A stretch of 64,000 nucleotides of DNA, taken from positions 783,162 through 847,161 of the forward strand of contig NZ_LRFC01000001.1 of assembly GCF_001619875.1 (NCBI RefSeq), written 5' to 3'. A program made the position numbers and the translations under genes. The notes under the pieces are model-generated. The model was not told the origin of the DNA, ran no database searches, and saw nothing but the letters and a program-made list of their open reading frames with translations. This document shows, piece after piece, positions 26,201 to 35,322 of the stretch. The DNA is from Fictibacillus phosphorivorans. Lineage in GTDB: Bacteria; Bacillota; Bacilli; Bacillales; Fictibacillaceae. Every line of letters starts with the position of its first letter. Position 1 is the stretch's first letter.

Positions 26201-26747
26201 GTTAACGTATCTGGATGTTGCGGTAACACATTCGCAAAATTGGCTTGGTGAGGAATCCGTGCCTGCAGGTGTCTTGTACTTTCATGTTCATAATCCGCTT
26301 CTTAATGAAAAGAGACTTCTAAGTGTCGAAGAGATAGAAAAAGAAGTGCTGAAGAAATTTAAGATGAAAGGCCTTGTGCTTGCTGAGCAAGAAGCGGTTC
26401 ATCTTATGGATCGTACGATGGAAGACCGATCTTCCATCATACCTGTAGCTTTAACGCAAAAAGGATTTCATAAATCCCACTCTTCCGTTGCTACAGCAGA
26501 CCATTTTAATACGATGAGAAAGCATGCACGGAAAATGGCAGTCAATAGCGGTGCAGGCATAACAAGTGGTGTTATTGATATCTCGCCATATGAAATGAAG
26601 AAGAAAACACCTTGTACATTCTGTTCGTATAAACCTGTCTGTCAATTTGATCAGACGCTTGAGGAAAATCAATATCGAGAGCTTCGCCCGGAAAAAGATG
26701 AAGTGATCTTAGAAAGAATGCAAGAGGAAGGAGGAACCGGCAATTGA
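23244..26747 (+). CDS. addB: ATP-dependent helicase/nuclease AddAB, subunit B
   Basis: Subunit of the AddAB enzyme that resects double-strand DNA ends and recognises Chi. The 1167 residues match the family length. Walker A GRSGSGKSHS is near the N-terminus; the C-terminal RecB-type nuclease carries VIDYKSS; the iron-sulfur cluster cysteines appear as FQSCPFSQF and C-x2-C-x5-C in CTFCSYKPVC. ATG 23244 is preferred to ATG 23235 because ACAGGGGATG would overlap the earlier one. First gene of a four-gene repair operon, overlapping addA by 4 nt. Confidence 0.96.
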   Translation: MSLQYIMGRSGSGKSHSVFMEIQSKLKDDPTGNPIVYLVPDQMTFQSEYKLASTPGLAGMMRAQVFSFSRLAWRVLGETGGMTRMHITSTGIRMMLRKIIEHKKEELKIFKKASEQSGFYELLELMTTELKRYCVSTDDLTWNAETLLALGQKENNKKVLQDKLSDLSIISGALEQSLAGKYLDSEDYLRLLQEKLPYAESIKNSEIYIDGFHSFTPQELEVVAALMAHAKKVTISLTTDESSQPESDPHELDTFYMTKKTVQVLSKQAKELGVELEEPIFLNESPKFTSQAIAHIEKQYDRRPAVQSSDDEGIHVAAAVNVRSEVEGAARKIVELVRDHGYRYRDVAVTVRNAGSYQTLIETVFSDYGIPVFLDQKKSMLHHPLIELIRSSLDVVLKNWRYEAVFRAVKTDMLYPLDEIRKTTSEMRRCMDELENYVLALGIQGKRWTDPKPWKYKRFRGFESEDFGKTSRDDEKEQLINDLRDMIVSPLNRLSKGLLASRNVIDYCKTLYQYLEDLHVPMKLERLRLQAESSGKLRAASEHGQVWNAVLNLLDEMVELTGDEELSKDTWMQMLETGLESMKFALVPPSLDQVLVGTMERSRFTDVKVNFVLGVNDGVIPLKPKDDGLLSEDERESLERNGLVLAPTARRKLLDEQFMIYLALTNGSDHLFVSYALADEEGKTLQPSMVIQRLRDLFPSLKEELYQNEPTIQSGLDFIQHPVKSVSFLSSQLREWKKGYPISPVWWDVYNWVITNEKHSHYAKRALSSLFYFNREAPLSSSVSRDLYGEKILTSISRMELFQSCPFSQFMSYGLKLRERQMYKLEAPDIGQLFHAALKQMNDALLQRRVSWGDLSKGDCYRLAGDIVELLAPQLQHEILLSSNRHLYIKKKLKEVVGKASHILSQHAKASGFTPAGLELAFGAGGTLPPLIYTLPNGTTMEVIGRIDRVDTAKSSKGLLMRVIDYKSSSTGLNLAELYHGIALQMLTYLDVAVTHSQNWLGEESVPAGVLYFHVHNPLLNEKRLLSVEEIEKEVLKKFKMKGLVLAEQEAVHLMDRTMEDRSSIIPVALTQKGFHKSHSSVATADHFNTMRKHARKMAVNSGAGITSGVIDISPYEMKKKTPCTFCSYKPVCQFDQTLEENQYRELRPEKDEVILERMQEEGGTGN

Positions 26748-29700
26748 AAACGTTAATCCCTAAACCTGAAGGTGCCACGTGGACGGATGAACAGTGGCAA
26801 GCGATTCAAGCGAGAGGCGAAAATATACTTGTCGCAGCAGCTGCTGGTTCAGGTAAAACAGCGGTTCTCGTAGAACGCATCATTACGATGATCCGTGAAA
26901 AGACGGCAGATGTTGACAGACTGCTTATCGTTACGTTCACAAACGCTGCAGCAGCTGAAATGAGGAAACGAATAGGAGAAGCGATTGATAGAGAATTATC
27001 TCAAAATCCTTCTTCTCTTCATTTAAGAAGACAGTTGAATCTATTAAATAAAGCTTCTATTTCAACACTTCATTCTTTTTGTATTGAAGTGCTTCGCAAA
27101 CATTATTATGAAACGGATCTTGATCCAGGTTTTCGCGTTGCAGAAGAAACGGAAGCGGAACTCATTCGCCAAGAAGTGATTGAAGACCTTTTTGAAGAAG
27201 AGTACAGCAAAGGGGAAGACCATATTTTTTATGAAGTGGTTGATGCGTATAGTTCTGACAGAAACGATATGGAACTTCAAAAGCTTGTGCTGTCTCTTTA
27301 TGATTTTGCAAGAAGTCATCCTGATCCTGACGGCTGGCTCGATCAGATGGCCGAAACGTACCAAGTGCAAGCATCTTCTATCGATGACCTTCCTTGGACG
27401 CAAGAATTACTGGCTGATATCTCAATCCAGGTCGAAGGGCTTCGGGCTTTGGCGCAAAGAGCACTAGAACTAGCAGAATCCCCTGGAGGTCCTCTTGCTT
27501 ATGCAGAAACGCTGCATGATGATCTAGCTTTTATTAACAGACTGTATGAAGCAAAGAATAGCTGGAATCAGCTTTACGAAGAATTTCAGACATATGCTTC
27601 TCCTAAGTTAAAAGCTATTCGCGGAAAAGATGTGGATGAAGAACTAAAGAGTAAAGTTAAATCGATGAGAGACACCATTAAGAAAAGAACCGGCGCTCTA
27701 AAGACAGATTACTTTGAGAGACATCCTGATTCTTATATTGTTCATATAGAAGAGATGGCGCCGATCGTAAAGGAGCTTTCGACTTTAGTAAAAACGTTTG
27801 GACAGAGATATCGTGAAGCAAAACGGGAAAAGTCGCTTGTTGACTTCGGTGATCTGGAGCATTATTGCCTTTTTGTATTAAAAGGTGAAGGGTCAACGAT
27901 GAATCACCCCGTTCCTTCAGATGCAGCCCTAGAGTACCGTGATCGATTTGTAGAAGTATTGGTCGATGAATATCAAGATACAAACTTTGTACAAGAATCC
28001 ATTGTTCGTTTAGTGTCTAAAGATGGTGACAGTGGCAACATGTTCATGGTTGGTGATGTGAAACAGTCGATCTACCGGTTCCGTCTCGCTGAACCTCTTC
28101 TGTTTTTATCTAAGTATAAGCAGTTTTCAAAAGAAGGCGGAAGCGGCTTGCGAATCGATCTGGCTAAAAACTTTAGAAGCCGAAATGGCATTCTGCAAGC
28201 TACCAACTATTTGTTCAGACAGATCATGAACGAAAAGGTTGGAGAGATCGAATACAGTGAGGATGCAGAACTGAAGCATGGTGCGAGCTACTATCCAAAA
28301 CAAGATGGCAATGAGCCTGAGCTGATTTTAATAAATAAAAGTCAGCATGTTGTAGATGAAGATGGCCTTGAGAGCGGTGAGATAGAAAAATCAGAGCTTG
28401 AAACCGTTCAGCTTGAGGCAAGAGTGATAGCAGAAAAAATCAAACAGATTGTGGGGAAAACAGGCAATTCTCCTCACCTTGTTTTTGATAAAAATACGAA
28501 ATCAATGCGTCCAGCTAAATATAAAGATATTGTCATGCTGTTTCGGGCAACATCTGTATGGGCACCGGTCATACTAGAAGAATTTAAACAGCAGGGCATA
28601 CCGGCTTATGCAGAACTTTCGACTGGCTATTTTGATGCGACTGAGATCCATGTCATGATGTCATTGTTGAAGGTAATTGATAACCCTTTACAAGACATAC
28701 CGCTTGCAGCAGTTCTGCGCTCACCACTCGTAGGCATGACTGGTGAAGAGCTTGCCGTAGTAAGGTTAAAGCAGAAACAAGACAATTACCTTGGTGCAGT
28801 CGAGCTGTATGCTGCAGAAGGGGAGAATCCTGAAATTCGCGGGAAGGTTTCGCAATTTTTGAAGCAGCTGGAAACGTGGCGTCATCAAGCACGTCAAGGA
28901 TCTTTAGCTGATCTTATATGGGACATCTACCGAGATACAGGTTACTTTGATTATGTTGGAGGATTGGCAGGAGGAAAACAGCGCCAAGCCAACTTAAGAG
29001 CACTATACGATCGAGCAAAAATGTATGAAAGCACTTCGTTTAGGGGTCTGTTCCGCTTTCTTCGCTTTATTGAGAGAATGCAAGAACGCGGCAAGGACCT
29101 TGGTGCGGCAAGAGCTCTAGGTGAGCAGGAAGATGTTGTTCGTGTGATGACTATCCATAAAAGTAAGGGGCTCGAGTTCCCAATCGTTTTCGTAGGAGGC
29201 ATTAACAAACAGTTTAATACCAGAGATCTGAACGAGAAAGTTCTTCTTCATAAAGAACTTGGTCTTGGGACTCAATATATTAATCCTGAATATCGCGTTG
29301 CTTATCCAACTCTTCCGAAACTTGCAATTGCAGGCAGAAAGAAAATGGAGCTGATCGCAGAAGAAATGCGTGTACTGTACGTCGCTCTTACACGTGCTAA
29401 GGAAAAATTATACTTAGTCGGCACAGTTAATGACATTGAAAAATCCGCTAACAACTGGAGTAATTCTCTTTACGAAGAAAGTTGGATGCTTCCTGACTTT
29501 GAACGTGCCGGAGTAAAAAGCTATCTTGATTGGATTGGAAGAGCGATCATTCGCCATAAAAACGCTGATCCGCTTCTTTCTCTTCTTGGTACTGGAGAAA
29601 GAGGGAGAGGCGAAGTTTATATAGATGAGACCGATTGGAAGATTACGATTCTTTCAGCAAGTGATTACGAACAGTTAGAGATTGAAGAGAAGCAGAAACA

Positions 29701-30481
29701 AGAAGAGTTATTAGCAAAACTTGAAAACTCCGAACCAGTGGATTCTGCAAGTGAACATTTTGATGAAATTAAGAGACGTTTAGAATGGGGATATACCCAT
29801 AATCTCTCAACCCTTACTCGTTCAAAGCAATCCGTTACTGAAATTAAAAAACAGTATCAAGCAGATGAGTACAGCTCGACAGATTTAGTAAAAGCCGCTC
29901 AGCAAGTGATTCATGAACGCCCTAGATTCATGCAAGAAACACAGTTGAATGCTGCTGAAGTGGGTACGGCAATGCACATGGTTATGCAGCACGTTGATTT
30001 TACAAAGAGTTCAATTGAAGAGCTTCAGGAACAGCTTGCTGAAATGGAAGCGAAGGAACTTCTTACTTCAGAACAAGCCGATTCTATTCAACTGCCTCAC
30101 ATACAGCATTTTATAGAAGGCCCTCTTGGAAAGAGAATAATAGAGAATGGTGATGTAAAGAGAGAGATCCCGTTCAGCATGGCGCTTCCTTTATCTGAGA
30201 TTCAAAGAAATTGGAATGGTGAAGAAGAGCATGTGCTTGTGCAAGGGGTGATTGACTGCCTGCTTGAAGAGGAAGATGGCTTTATATTAATTGATTATAA
30301 AACGGATAAAATCACGAATCGTTTTACAGGAGGATTTTCAGGAGCAAAAGAAACACTTCTCAATCGCTACGAAATGCAGCTTACGCTATATTCAAAAGCG
30401 ATTGAACGAATTTTAAAGAAGCCAGTTAAAGAACGTTACCTATACTTTTTTGACGGTGGGTACATCTTACAAGTGGAATAG
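26744..30481 (+). CDS. addA: ATP-dependent helicase/nuclease AddAB, subunit A
   Basis: UvrD-like 3'-5' helicase with a C-terminal nuclease, 1245 aa. Motifs: Q motif WTDEQWQAIQ, Walker A AAAGSGKTAVLVER, Walker B LVDEYQDTN, motif III GDVKQSIYRFR, motif V VMTIHKSKGLEFP, motif VI RVLYVALTRAKEKL, and nuclease LIDYKTDKI near residue 1180. The TTG start overlaps the addB stop (TTGA), which implies translational coupling and equal subunit amounts. Acts in recombination repair. Confidence 0.96.
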   Translation: MKTLIPKPEGATWTDEQWQAIQARGENILVAAAAGSGKTAVLVERIITMIREKTADVDRLLIVTFTNAAAAEMRKRIGEAIDRELSQNPSSLHLRRQLNLLNKASISTLHSFCIEVLRKHYYETDLDPGFRVAEETEAELIRQEVIEDLFEEEYSKGEDHIFYEVVDAYSSDRNDMELQKLVLSLYDFARSHPDPDGWLDQMAETYQVQASSIDDLPWTQELLADISIQVEGLRALAQRALELAESPGGPLAYAETLHDDLAFINRLYEAKNSWNQLYEEFQTYASPKLKAIRGKDVDEELKSKVKSMRDTIKKRTGALKTDYFERHPDSYIVHIEEMAPIVKELSTLVKTFGQRYREAKREKSLVDFGDLEHYCLFVLKGEGSTMNHPVPSDAALEYRDRFVEVLVDEYQDTNFVQESIVRLVSKDGDSGNMFMVGDVKQSIYRFRLAEPLLFLSKYKQFSKEGGSGLRIDLAKNFRSRNGILQATNYLFRQIMNEKVGEIEYSEDAELKHGASYYPKQDGNEPELILINKSQHVVDEDGLESGEIEKSELETVQLEARVIAEKIKQIVGKTGNSPHLVFDKNTKSMRPAKYKDIVMLFRATSVWAPVILEEFKQQGIPAYAELSTGYFDATEIHVMMSLLKVIDNPLQDIPLAAVLRSPLVGMTGEELAVVRLKQKQDNYLGAVELYAAEGENPEIRGKVSQFLKQLETWRHQARQGSLADLIWDIYRDTGYFDYVGGLAGGKQRQANLRALYDRAKMYESTSFRGLFRFLRFIERMQERGKDLGAARALGEQEDVVRVMTIHKSKGLEFPIVFVGGINKQFNTRDLNEKVLLHKELGLGTQYINPEYRVAYPTLPKLAIAGRKKMELIAEEMRVLYVALTRAKEKLYLVGTVNDIEKSANNWSNSLYEESWMLPDFERAGVKSYLDWIGRAIIRHKNADPLLSLLGTGERGRGEVYIDETDWKITILSASDYEQLEIEEKQKQEELLAKLENSEPVDSASEHFDEIKRRLEWGYTHNLSTLTRSKQSVTEIKKQYQADEYSSTDLVKAAQQVIHERPRFMQETQLNAAEVGTAMHMVMQHVDFTKSSIEELQEQLAEMEAKELLTSEQADSIQLPHIQHFIEGPLGKRIIENGDVKREIPFSMALPLSEIQRNWNGEEEHVLVQGVIDCLLEEEDGFILIDYKTDKITNRFTGGFSGAKETLLNRYEMQLTLYSKAIERILKKPVKERYLYFFDGGYILQVE

Positions 30482-30493
30482 AGGGGGATTACA

Positions 30494-31675
30494 ATGCGAT
30501 TGCTTCATACAGCAGACTGGCATCTCGGGCGTTCATTGGAAGGCAGAAACAGGCTAGCAGAACAGCAAGCTTTTTTGGACGAACTGGTAGAGATCGTGAA
30601 AAGCGAAAAAGTAGATGCCGTTCTTATGGCCGGAGATGTGTTTGATACGGTGAATCCTCCTGCAGCTGCAGAGCAAATGTTTTTTGATGCTATTGCAAGG
30701 CTCAGCAGAAAGGGAGAGTGTCCCTTTATCGCAATAGCAGGAAACCACGATCATCCAGACAGATTAGCTGCTTCGTTTCCTCTTTCAAAGGAACTAGGAA
30801 TTACGCTTGTTGGACTGCCAACTATGGAATTGCAGCGAATTCCGATTCGAAAATCAGGCCAGATGCTTGAAATTGCAGCACTTCCATATCCGTCAGAATC
30901 ACGCCTTAAAATGCTGTTAAGTGATTCAGCAGAAGAACTGGATGTCAGAAATCAATATGATGATTGGGTCGATTCCTATTTTAAAAAAATCACGTCTAAC
31001 TTTCAGCCAGGAAACGTGCATGTTGCGATGAGTCACCTTTATGTAGCAGGAAGCAAAGAAACGGAATCAGAACGCCCTGTCCACATTGGCGGCGCTTATA
31101 CGGTAGCAGCAGAAAGTCTTCCAGAATCTGCTCAATACGTAGCACTCGGTCACCTTCATCGGCCACAGATCATTAAACGTGCTAAAACAGAAGCGCGTTA
31201 TTCTGGCTCACCGCTTTCTTACAGCTTTTCTGAAAGTGGACAAGCTAAATCAGTCACCATAATTGATGTTGAACCGAATGGTAAAGCAAAAGTGGAAGAA
31301 ATCTATCTAGCTGCAGGTAAACCGCTTGTTGCCTGGGAAGCGAAAAATGGTGTATCAGAAGTATTTAAATGTATTGAAGATGGAATGCACCAAAATTGCT
31401 GGGTTGATCTATCTATTCATGTGGAAGATGCACTCTCGATGGAGGAAATTCAGAGGCTTCGAAAAGCGCATGACGGGATTGTTCACATTAAACCTGTTTT
31501 TAAAGAAACGCTCGGTGAACAGATAGCGGTTTCTGCACAAAAACTTCCTGTAGATGAATTGTTTACAACGTTTTATAAGAGGCAGACAGGTGGAGCTGTT
31601 CCAGATGAACAATTGATTTCTCTTTTCTTAGATCTCATTAGTGAAGAGAACATAGAAAGAGAGGAAACAGAATGA
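30494..31675 (+). CDS. sbcD: Nuclease SbcCD subunit D
   Basis: Mre11-type Mn2+-dependent nuclease subunit, 393 aa, that with SbcC opens hairpins and clears blocked DNA ends. Metallophosphoesterase motifs are in order: HTADWHLGR, AGDVFD, AGNHDHPDR, MSHLY and GHLHRPQ. The C-terminal part is the SbcC-binding cap. It starts 12 nt after addA behind GAGGGGG and overlaps sbcC by 4 nt (ATGA). Confidence 0.96.
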   Translation: MRLLHTADWHLGRSLEGRNRLAEQQAFLDELVEIVKSEKVDAVLMAGDVFDTVNPPAAAEQMFFDAIARLSRKGECPFIAIAGNHDHPDRLAASFPLSKELGITLVGLPTMELQRIPIRKSGQMLEIAALPYPSESRLKMLLSDSAEELDVRNQYDDWVDSYFKKITSNFQPGNVHVAMSHLYVAGSKETESERPVHIGGAYTVAAESLPESAQYVALGHLHRPQIIKRAKTEARYSGSPLSYSFSESGQAKSVTIIDVEPNGKAKVEEIYLAAGKPLVAWEAKNGVSEVFKCIEDGMHQNCWVDLSIHVEDALSMEEIQRLRKAHDGIVHIKPVFKETLGEQIAVSAQKLPVDELFTTFYKRQTGGAVPDEQLISLFLDLISEENIEREETE

Positions 31676-34600
31676 GACCGATATCATTAACTGTTTCAGG
31701 ATTGCAAAGCTTTCGCGAAGCACAATATGTTCCATTTCATGAACTGTGTTCTGGTGGTGTCTTCGGTATTTTCGGACCGACAGGAAGCGGGAAATCGACT
31801 ATTCTTGATGCAGTGACATTAGCACTGTATGGAAAAGTGGAACGTGCAGCAGGCGGAACACATGGGATCATGAATCAAGCTGAAGATAAGCTTTCTGTTT
31901 CTTTCTCGTTTCAATTAGGTGAAGGTGTTCAGCTAAAGGAATATACCGTGGAACGTTCTTTTAAAAGAAACGGAGAACACACGATTCGAACGAGTACATG
32001 CAGACTGATTGAAACTGTGAATGAGGAGTCTGTCGTGCATGCAGATAAGGAAAGAGATGTTACACGTCTTGTGCAAGAGCTGATTGGACTGACGATCGAC
32101 GACTTTACCCGGGCAGTTGTATTGCCACAAGGTAAATTTGCTGAATTTTTATCATTAAAAGGTGCCGACCGAAGACAAATGCTTCAGCGGCTTTTTCAGC
32201 TTGAAAAATATGGCGATGTGTTAAATCATAAACTAAAAAAACGGTCTGATGAGCAAAAAAACAGAAGCAATGAGATTATAGCCGAGCAGGCAGGTCTAGG
32301 TGATGCTTCTTCTGATGCATTAAAGAGCGCTGCAGCTGCTTTAAAAGAAAAAGAAGATAAACTGAGGAATATCTCAGAGCGTATGAAAAAAGAAGAAGAG
32401 AACGTTAAGTCGTTGGAGTTGTTCTTGGAAGCTCAAGTTCAGCAGGAAAAACTGCTAAAAGAACAAAGCGATCTAGAGAGTAAGCAAACGGATATAGAAC
32501 ATCTGCAGGTTCAATTAAAACGGGCCATACACGCGGACAAGATTTTTCCTTATGCAAATGAGTGGAGCGCTTCGGTTTCTGCAGAAAAAAAGATTTCTGA
32601 TGATCATGAACAGCTAAAAAAACGTACAGAGAGCTTGAAGGTAACATTAGCAGAGTCAGAAGAAAAATATGAAGCTGTTAAAATAAAAAGAAATCATGAA
32701 GAACCGATCCTTATTGAAAAACGCAGCAGTCTTAAGGAAGCGTTAGGCTGGGAAAAAGAGCTTGTTGAGAAGAGTCGAGCATTAAAGACTGAATCTGAAA
32801 AACATCTCGCAATTGTTAAAGCCTTTAAAGAGAGTGAAAAGGCAGAGTCTCATTTGTCTGAAATTCTTAAACGAGGTAAAGACAAGCAGACAGCTTTAAA
32901 AACAGAGTTATCCAAAATCGAGGTTACCCAAAAAGATCGAAGCATTTATCAGAAAGCCATACTCTTATCTCAACGGTTAAAAGATGTAGAGGAAGAGCAT
33001 CAAAATATTTTAAAAGAACTGAGTGGAACTGAAAGAGAATTGAAAGTGTATGAAGGGAATAACACAGCCATTCAGACCTCTCTTTCAGATCACTTTAATA
33101 AAGGAAAGAAAATAGCCTCTAACATTCAGCATCTTTATGATGAGATCTGGGAAACGGTACGTAAGAATGAGCAGCTGGCCATCTCACTTCAAAATGAACT
33201 TAAAGAGCAAAGAGCAAAACAGGATTATTTGCGCATCCGTCATCTAGCAGCACAGCTATCGGCTGAATTAAAAGAGAACGAGCCTTGTACTGTCTGCGGC
33301 TCAACGGTACATCCTTCCCCTATGCAAACTTTTGAGCATACTGAAATACATGGAGAAGAGATTCAGAAGTTAGAAACCGCTTATGAAGGATTGATGCGGC
33401 TGCACCATGAGTTACAGCATAATAGCGAAGTGCTCGAAAAGTTATCTCAAAAAGTGTGGAACCGATTCGATCTAGCAGCTGCAGAAACAGCCGCAGCAAA
33501 TCAGAGTATGACGATTGATGAAACAGAAAAGACACTAGCGTTTTCGTTTCTTGAATTTGAGGTCCACACAGCGAAAGTGAAAGGGATTCAGCAAGATAAA
33601 ATACAAATTGAAGAACAAGTCGATTTATTGTTGAACCAACTAGATGATGAACAAAAAAAATCGGAGCGTCTTTCTGCAACGATTGACAACTGCTTAAAAC
33701 AAAAAGAAAAATTAAAACACCAAATCTCCATTTTAACTGAAAAAAATAATGAGCATCTTTCAGAATGGAAACAATCTAAGATACCTTTTGAGCCAGACAA
33801 GCTTACTCAAGAACTTGATCTTTTTCAGCAAAAAGAAAATCGTCAAGCCGAGATTATCAAAAGCTTAAACGTAGCTGAAGAGTTTTTGGAACAGCAAGCA
33901 AAAAAATTAGAGTCGGCTAAAGAAGAAAATTCGAAATTGCATAGCGCATTAAACGTCTCATTAAGTCAACAAGAGATGCTTCAGAAAGAAGTTCAAGCCC
34001 TAAGTGACAAGATTTATAAAAGAGTAGGAAATCAGAGCGTTCAAAACGCATTGGAAGATATAGATAAACAGCTGAACGATCTGAAAAGTAACTATTCGTT
34101 GGCAGAACAAAATTATGAACAGGCGAAAAACCATTATTTTGAATGTGATAAAGCCTATCATTCTGTTGTTTACAGGTTAAAAGATGCTCGCATTAGAAAA
34201 GAAAAAGCAGAAAACGAATGGAACAAGCATTTAAGCTCATCAGATTTCCATTCATATGAAGAATTTAAAAGCTGCTTAAGAAACGAAGAGGTTCAAAGTG
34301 AATGGGAGCAGCAAATTACGCACTATCAAGATCTATGTAAAGCAAATGCTTCAGCACTTGATGCGATCAAAGAAAAACTGCCACCTGAGTTACTTTCAGT
34401 AGAGAAGTTACAGCAAGCAAAAGAACAGCTATTAACATTAACTCAAGAAACAAATGATACACGTGAGGCTGTAGGTGAAGCAAGACAAAGCTTCATGACC
34501 ATTGAAAATAACCATAAACGATACAACGAACTGCAAGAGGAGAAGGAAAAAGTTTCTCAATTATTGGAGCAGTTGGGCAAACTCCAAAGTGTTTTTCGTG

Positions 34601-35073
34601 GAAATGCTTTTGTCGAGTTTATGGCAGAAGAGCAGCTTCATCATGTAACACGTGATGCATCCAGCAGACTGTCTAAGCTTACAAGGGGACGATACGCCAT
34701 TGAAGTAGATTCTAGTGGTGGATTTGTTATCCGCGACGATGCAAATGGTGGCATTAAACGTCCTGTTACTTCTTTATCTGGCGGTGAAACGTTCTTAACA
34801 TCACTATCATTAGCACTTTCGCTGTCAGCGCAAATCCAGTTAAGAGGGAAGTTTCCTCTACAATTTTTCTTCTTAGATGAAGGGTTCGGTACGCTTGATC
34901 AAGAGTTGCTCGATACAGTTGTAACGGCACTCGAAAAAGTACAGATGGAAAACTTCTCAATCGGCGTGATTTCGCACGTTCCTGAATTAAAAGCACGATT
35001 AACAAAACGATTAATCGTAGAACCAGCCGAACATTCAGGTAAAGGAACAAGGGTCCGTCTCGATGAGGTTTAA
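31672..35073 (+). CDS. sbcC: Nuclease SbcCD subunit C
   Basis: Rad50-type SMC-like ATPase of 1133 aa. N-terminal Walker A is FGPTGSGKSTILDAV; two long coiled coils (about 180-510 and 590-1000) flank the zinc hook at about 540, ENEPCTVCGSTVHP; the C-terminal ABC signature is TSLSGGETFLTSLSLALSLS with Walker B FFLDEGFGTLD. Last gene of the addB-addA-sbcD-sbcC operon, ended by a strong hairpin. Overlap with sbcD fits obligatory complex formation. Confidence 0.96.
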   Translation: MRPISLTVSGLQSFREAQYVPFHELCSGGVFGIFGPTGSGKSTILDAVTLALYGKVERAAGGTHGIMNQAEDKLSVSFSFQLGEGVQLKEYTVERSFKRNGEHTIRTSTCRLIETVNEESVVHADKERDVTRLVQELIGLTIDDFTRAVVLPQGKFAEFLSLKGADRRQMLQRLFQLEKYGDVLNHKLKKRSDEQKNRSNEIIAEQAGLGDASSDALKSAAAALKEKEDKLRNISERMKKEEENVKSLELFLEAQVQQEKLLKEQSDLESKQTDIEHLQVQLKRAIHADKIFPYANEWSASVSAEKKISDDHEQLKKRTESLKVTLAESEEKYEAVKIKRNHEEPILIEKRSSLKEALGWEKELVEKSRALKTESEKHLAIVKAFKESEKAESHLSEILKRGKDKQTALKTELSKIEVTQKDRSIYQKAILLSQRLKDVEEEHQNILKELSGTERELKVYEGNNTAIQTSLSDHFNKGKKIASNIQHLYDEIWETVRKNEQLAISLQNELKEQRAKQDYLRIRHLAAQLSAELKENEPCTVCGSTVHPSPMQTFEHTEIHGEEIQKLETAYEGLMRLHHELQHNSEVLEKLSQKVWNRFDLAAAETAAANQSMTIDETEKTLAFSFLEFEVHTAKVKGIQQDKIQIEEQVDLLLNQLDDEQKKSERLSATIDNCLKQKEKLKHQISILTEKNNEHLSEWKQSKIPFEPDKLTQELDLFQQKENRQAEIIKSLNVAEEFLEQQAKKLESAKEENSKLHSALNVSLSQQEMLQKEVQALSDKIYKRVGNQSVQNALEDIDKQLNDLKSNYSLAEQNYEQAKNHYFECDKAYHSVVYRLKDARIRKEKAENEWNKHLSSSDFHSYEEFKSCLRNEEVQSEWEQQITHYQDLCKANASALDAIKEKLPPELLSVEKLQQAKEQLLTLTQETNDTREAVGEARQSFMTIENNHKRYNELQEEKEKVSQLLEQLGKLQSVFRGNAFVEFMAEEQLHHVTRDASSRLSKLTRGRYAIEVDSSGGFVIRDDANGGIKRPVTSLSGGETFLTSLSLALSLSAQIQLRGKFPLQFFFLDEGFGTLDQELLDTVVTALEKVQMENFSIGVISHVPELKARLTKRLIVEPAEHSGKGTRVRLDEV

Positions 35074-35085
35074 AGGAATTATGAG

Positions 35086-35120
35086 AAAAGGCTTAAGGTG
35101 AAAACCTTAAGCCTTTTATT
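35086..35120 (+). terminator. Terminator of the addBA-sbcDC operon
   Basis: A perfect 14-bp stem, AAAAGGCTTAAGGT and ACCTTAAGCCTTTT, on a GAAA tetraloop, followed by ATTG. Confidence 0.88.
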
Positions 35121-35158
35121 GTAAGCTTTTTATAGATAGTTCTTTTTCTTCTATGACA

Positions 35159-35289
35159 GTTGATTGGAGTGTAAGATGCTAGATTCTCGGCTAGGACAGG
35201 CGGGCAGGTGAGACACTTAAGAGTGGAATGTACAAATGTGGCTCACCGCCTGCCCCGCGGAAAGCGAGCATCTGGAACGGAAATCAATC
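35159..35289. repeat. Intergenic dyad repeat, copy B
   Basis: About 131 bp, same type as copy A: GTTGATTGGAGTGTAAG start, GGCGGGCAGGTGAGACACTT core, GTGGCTCACCGCCTGCCC opposite arm, GGAACGGAAATCAATC end. Lies between the convergent sbcC and ger genes. Confidence 0.88.
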
Positions 35290-35322
35290 ACTCCCAATAA
35301 CAACATAGCTTACGAAACAGCC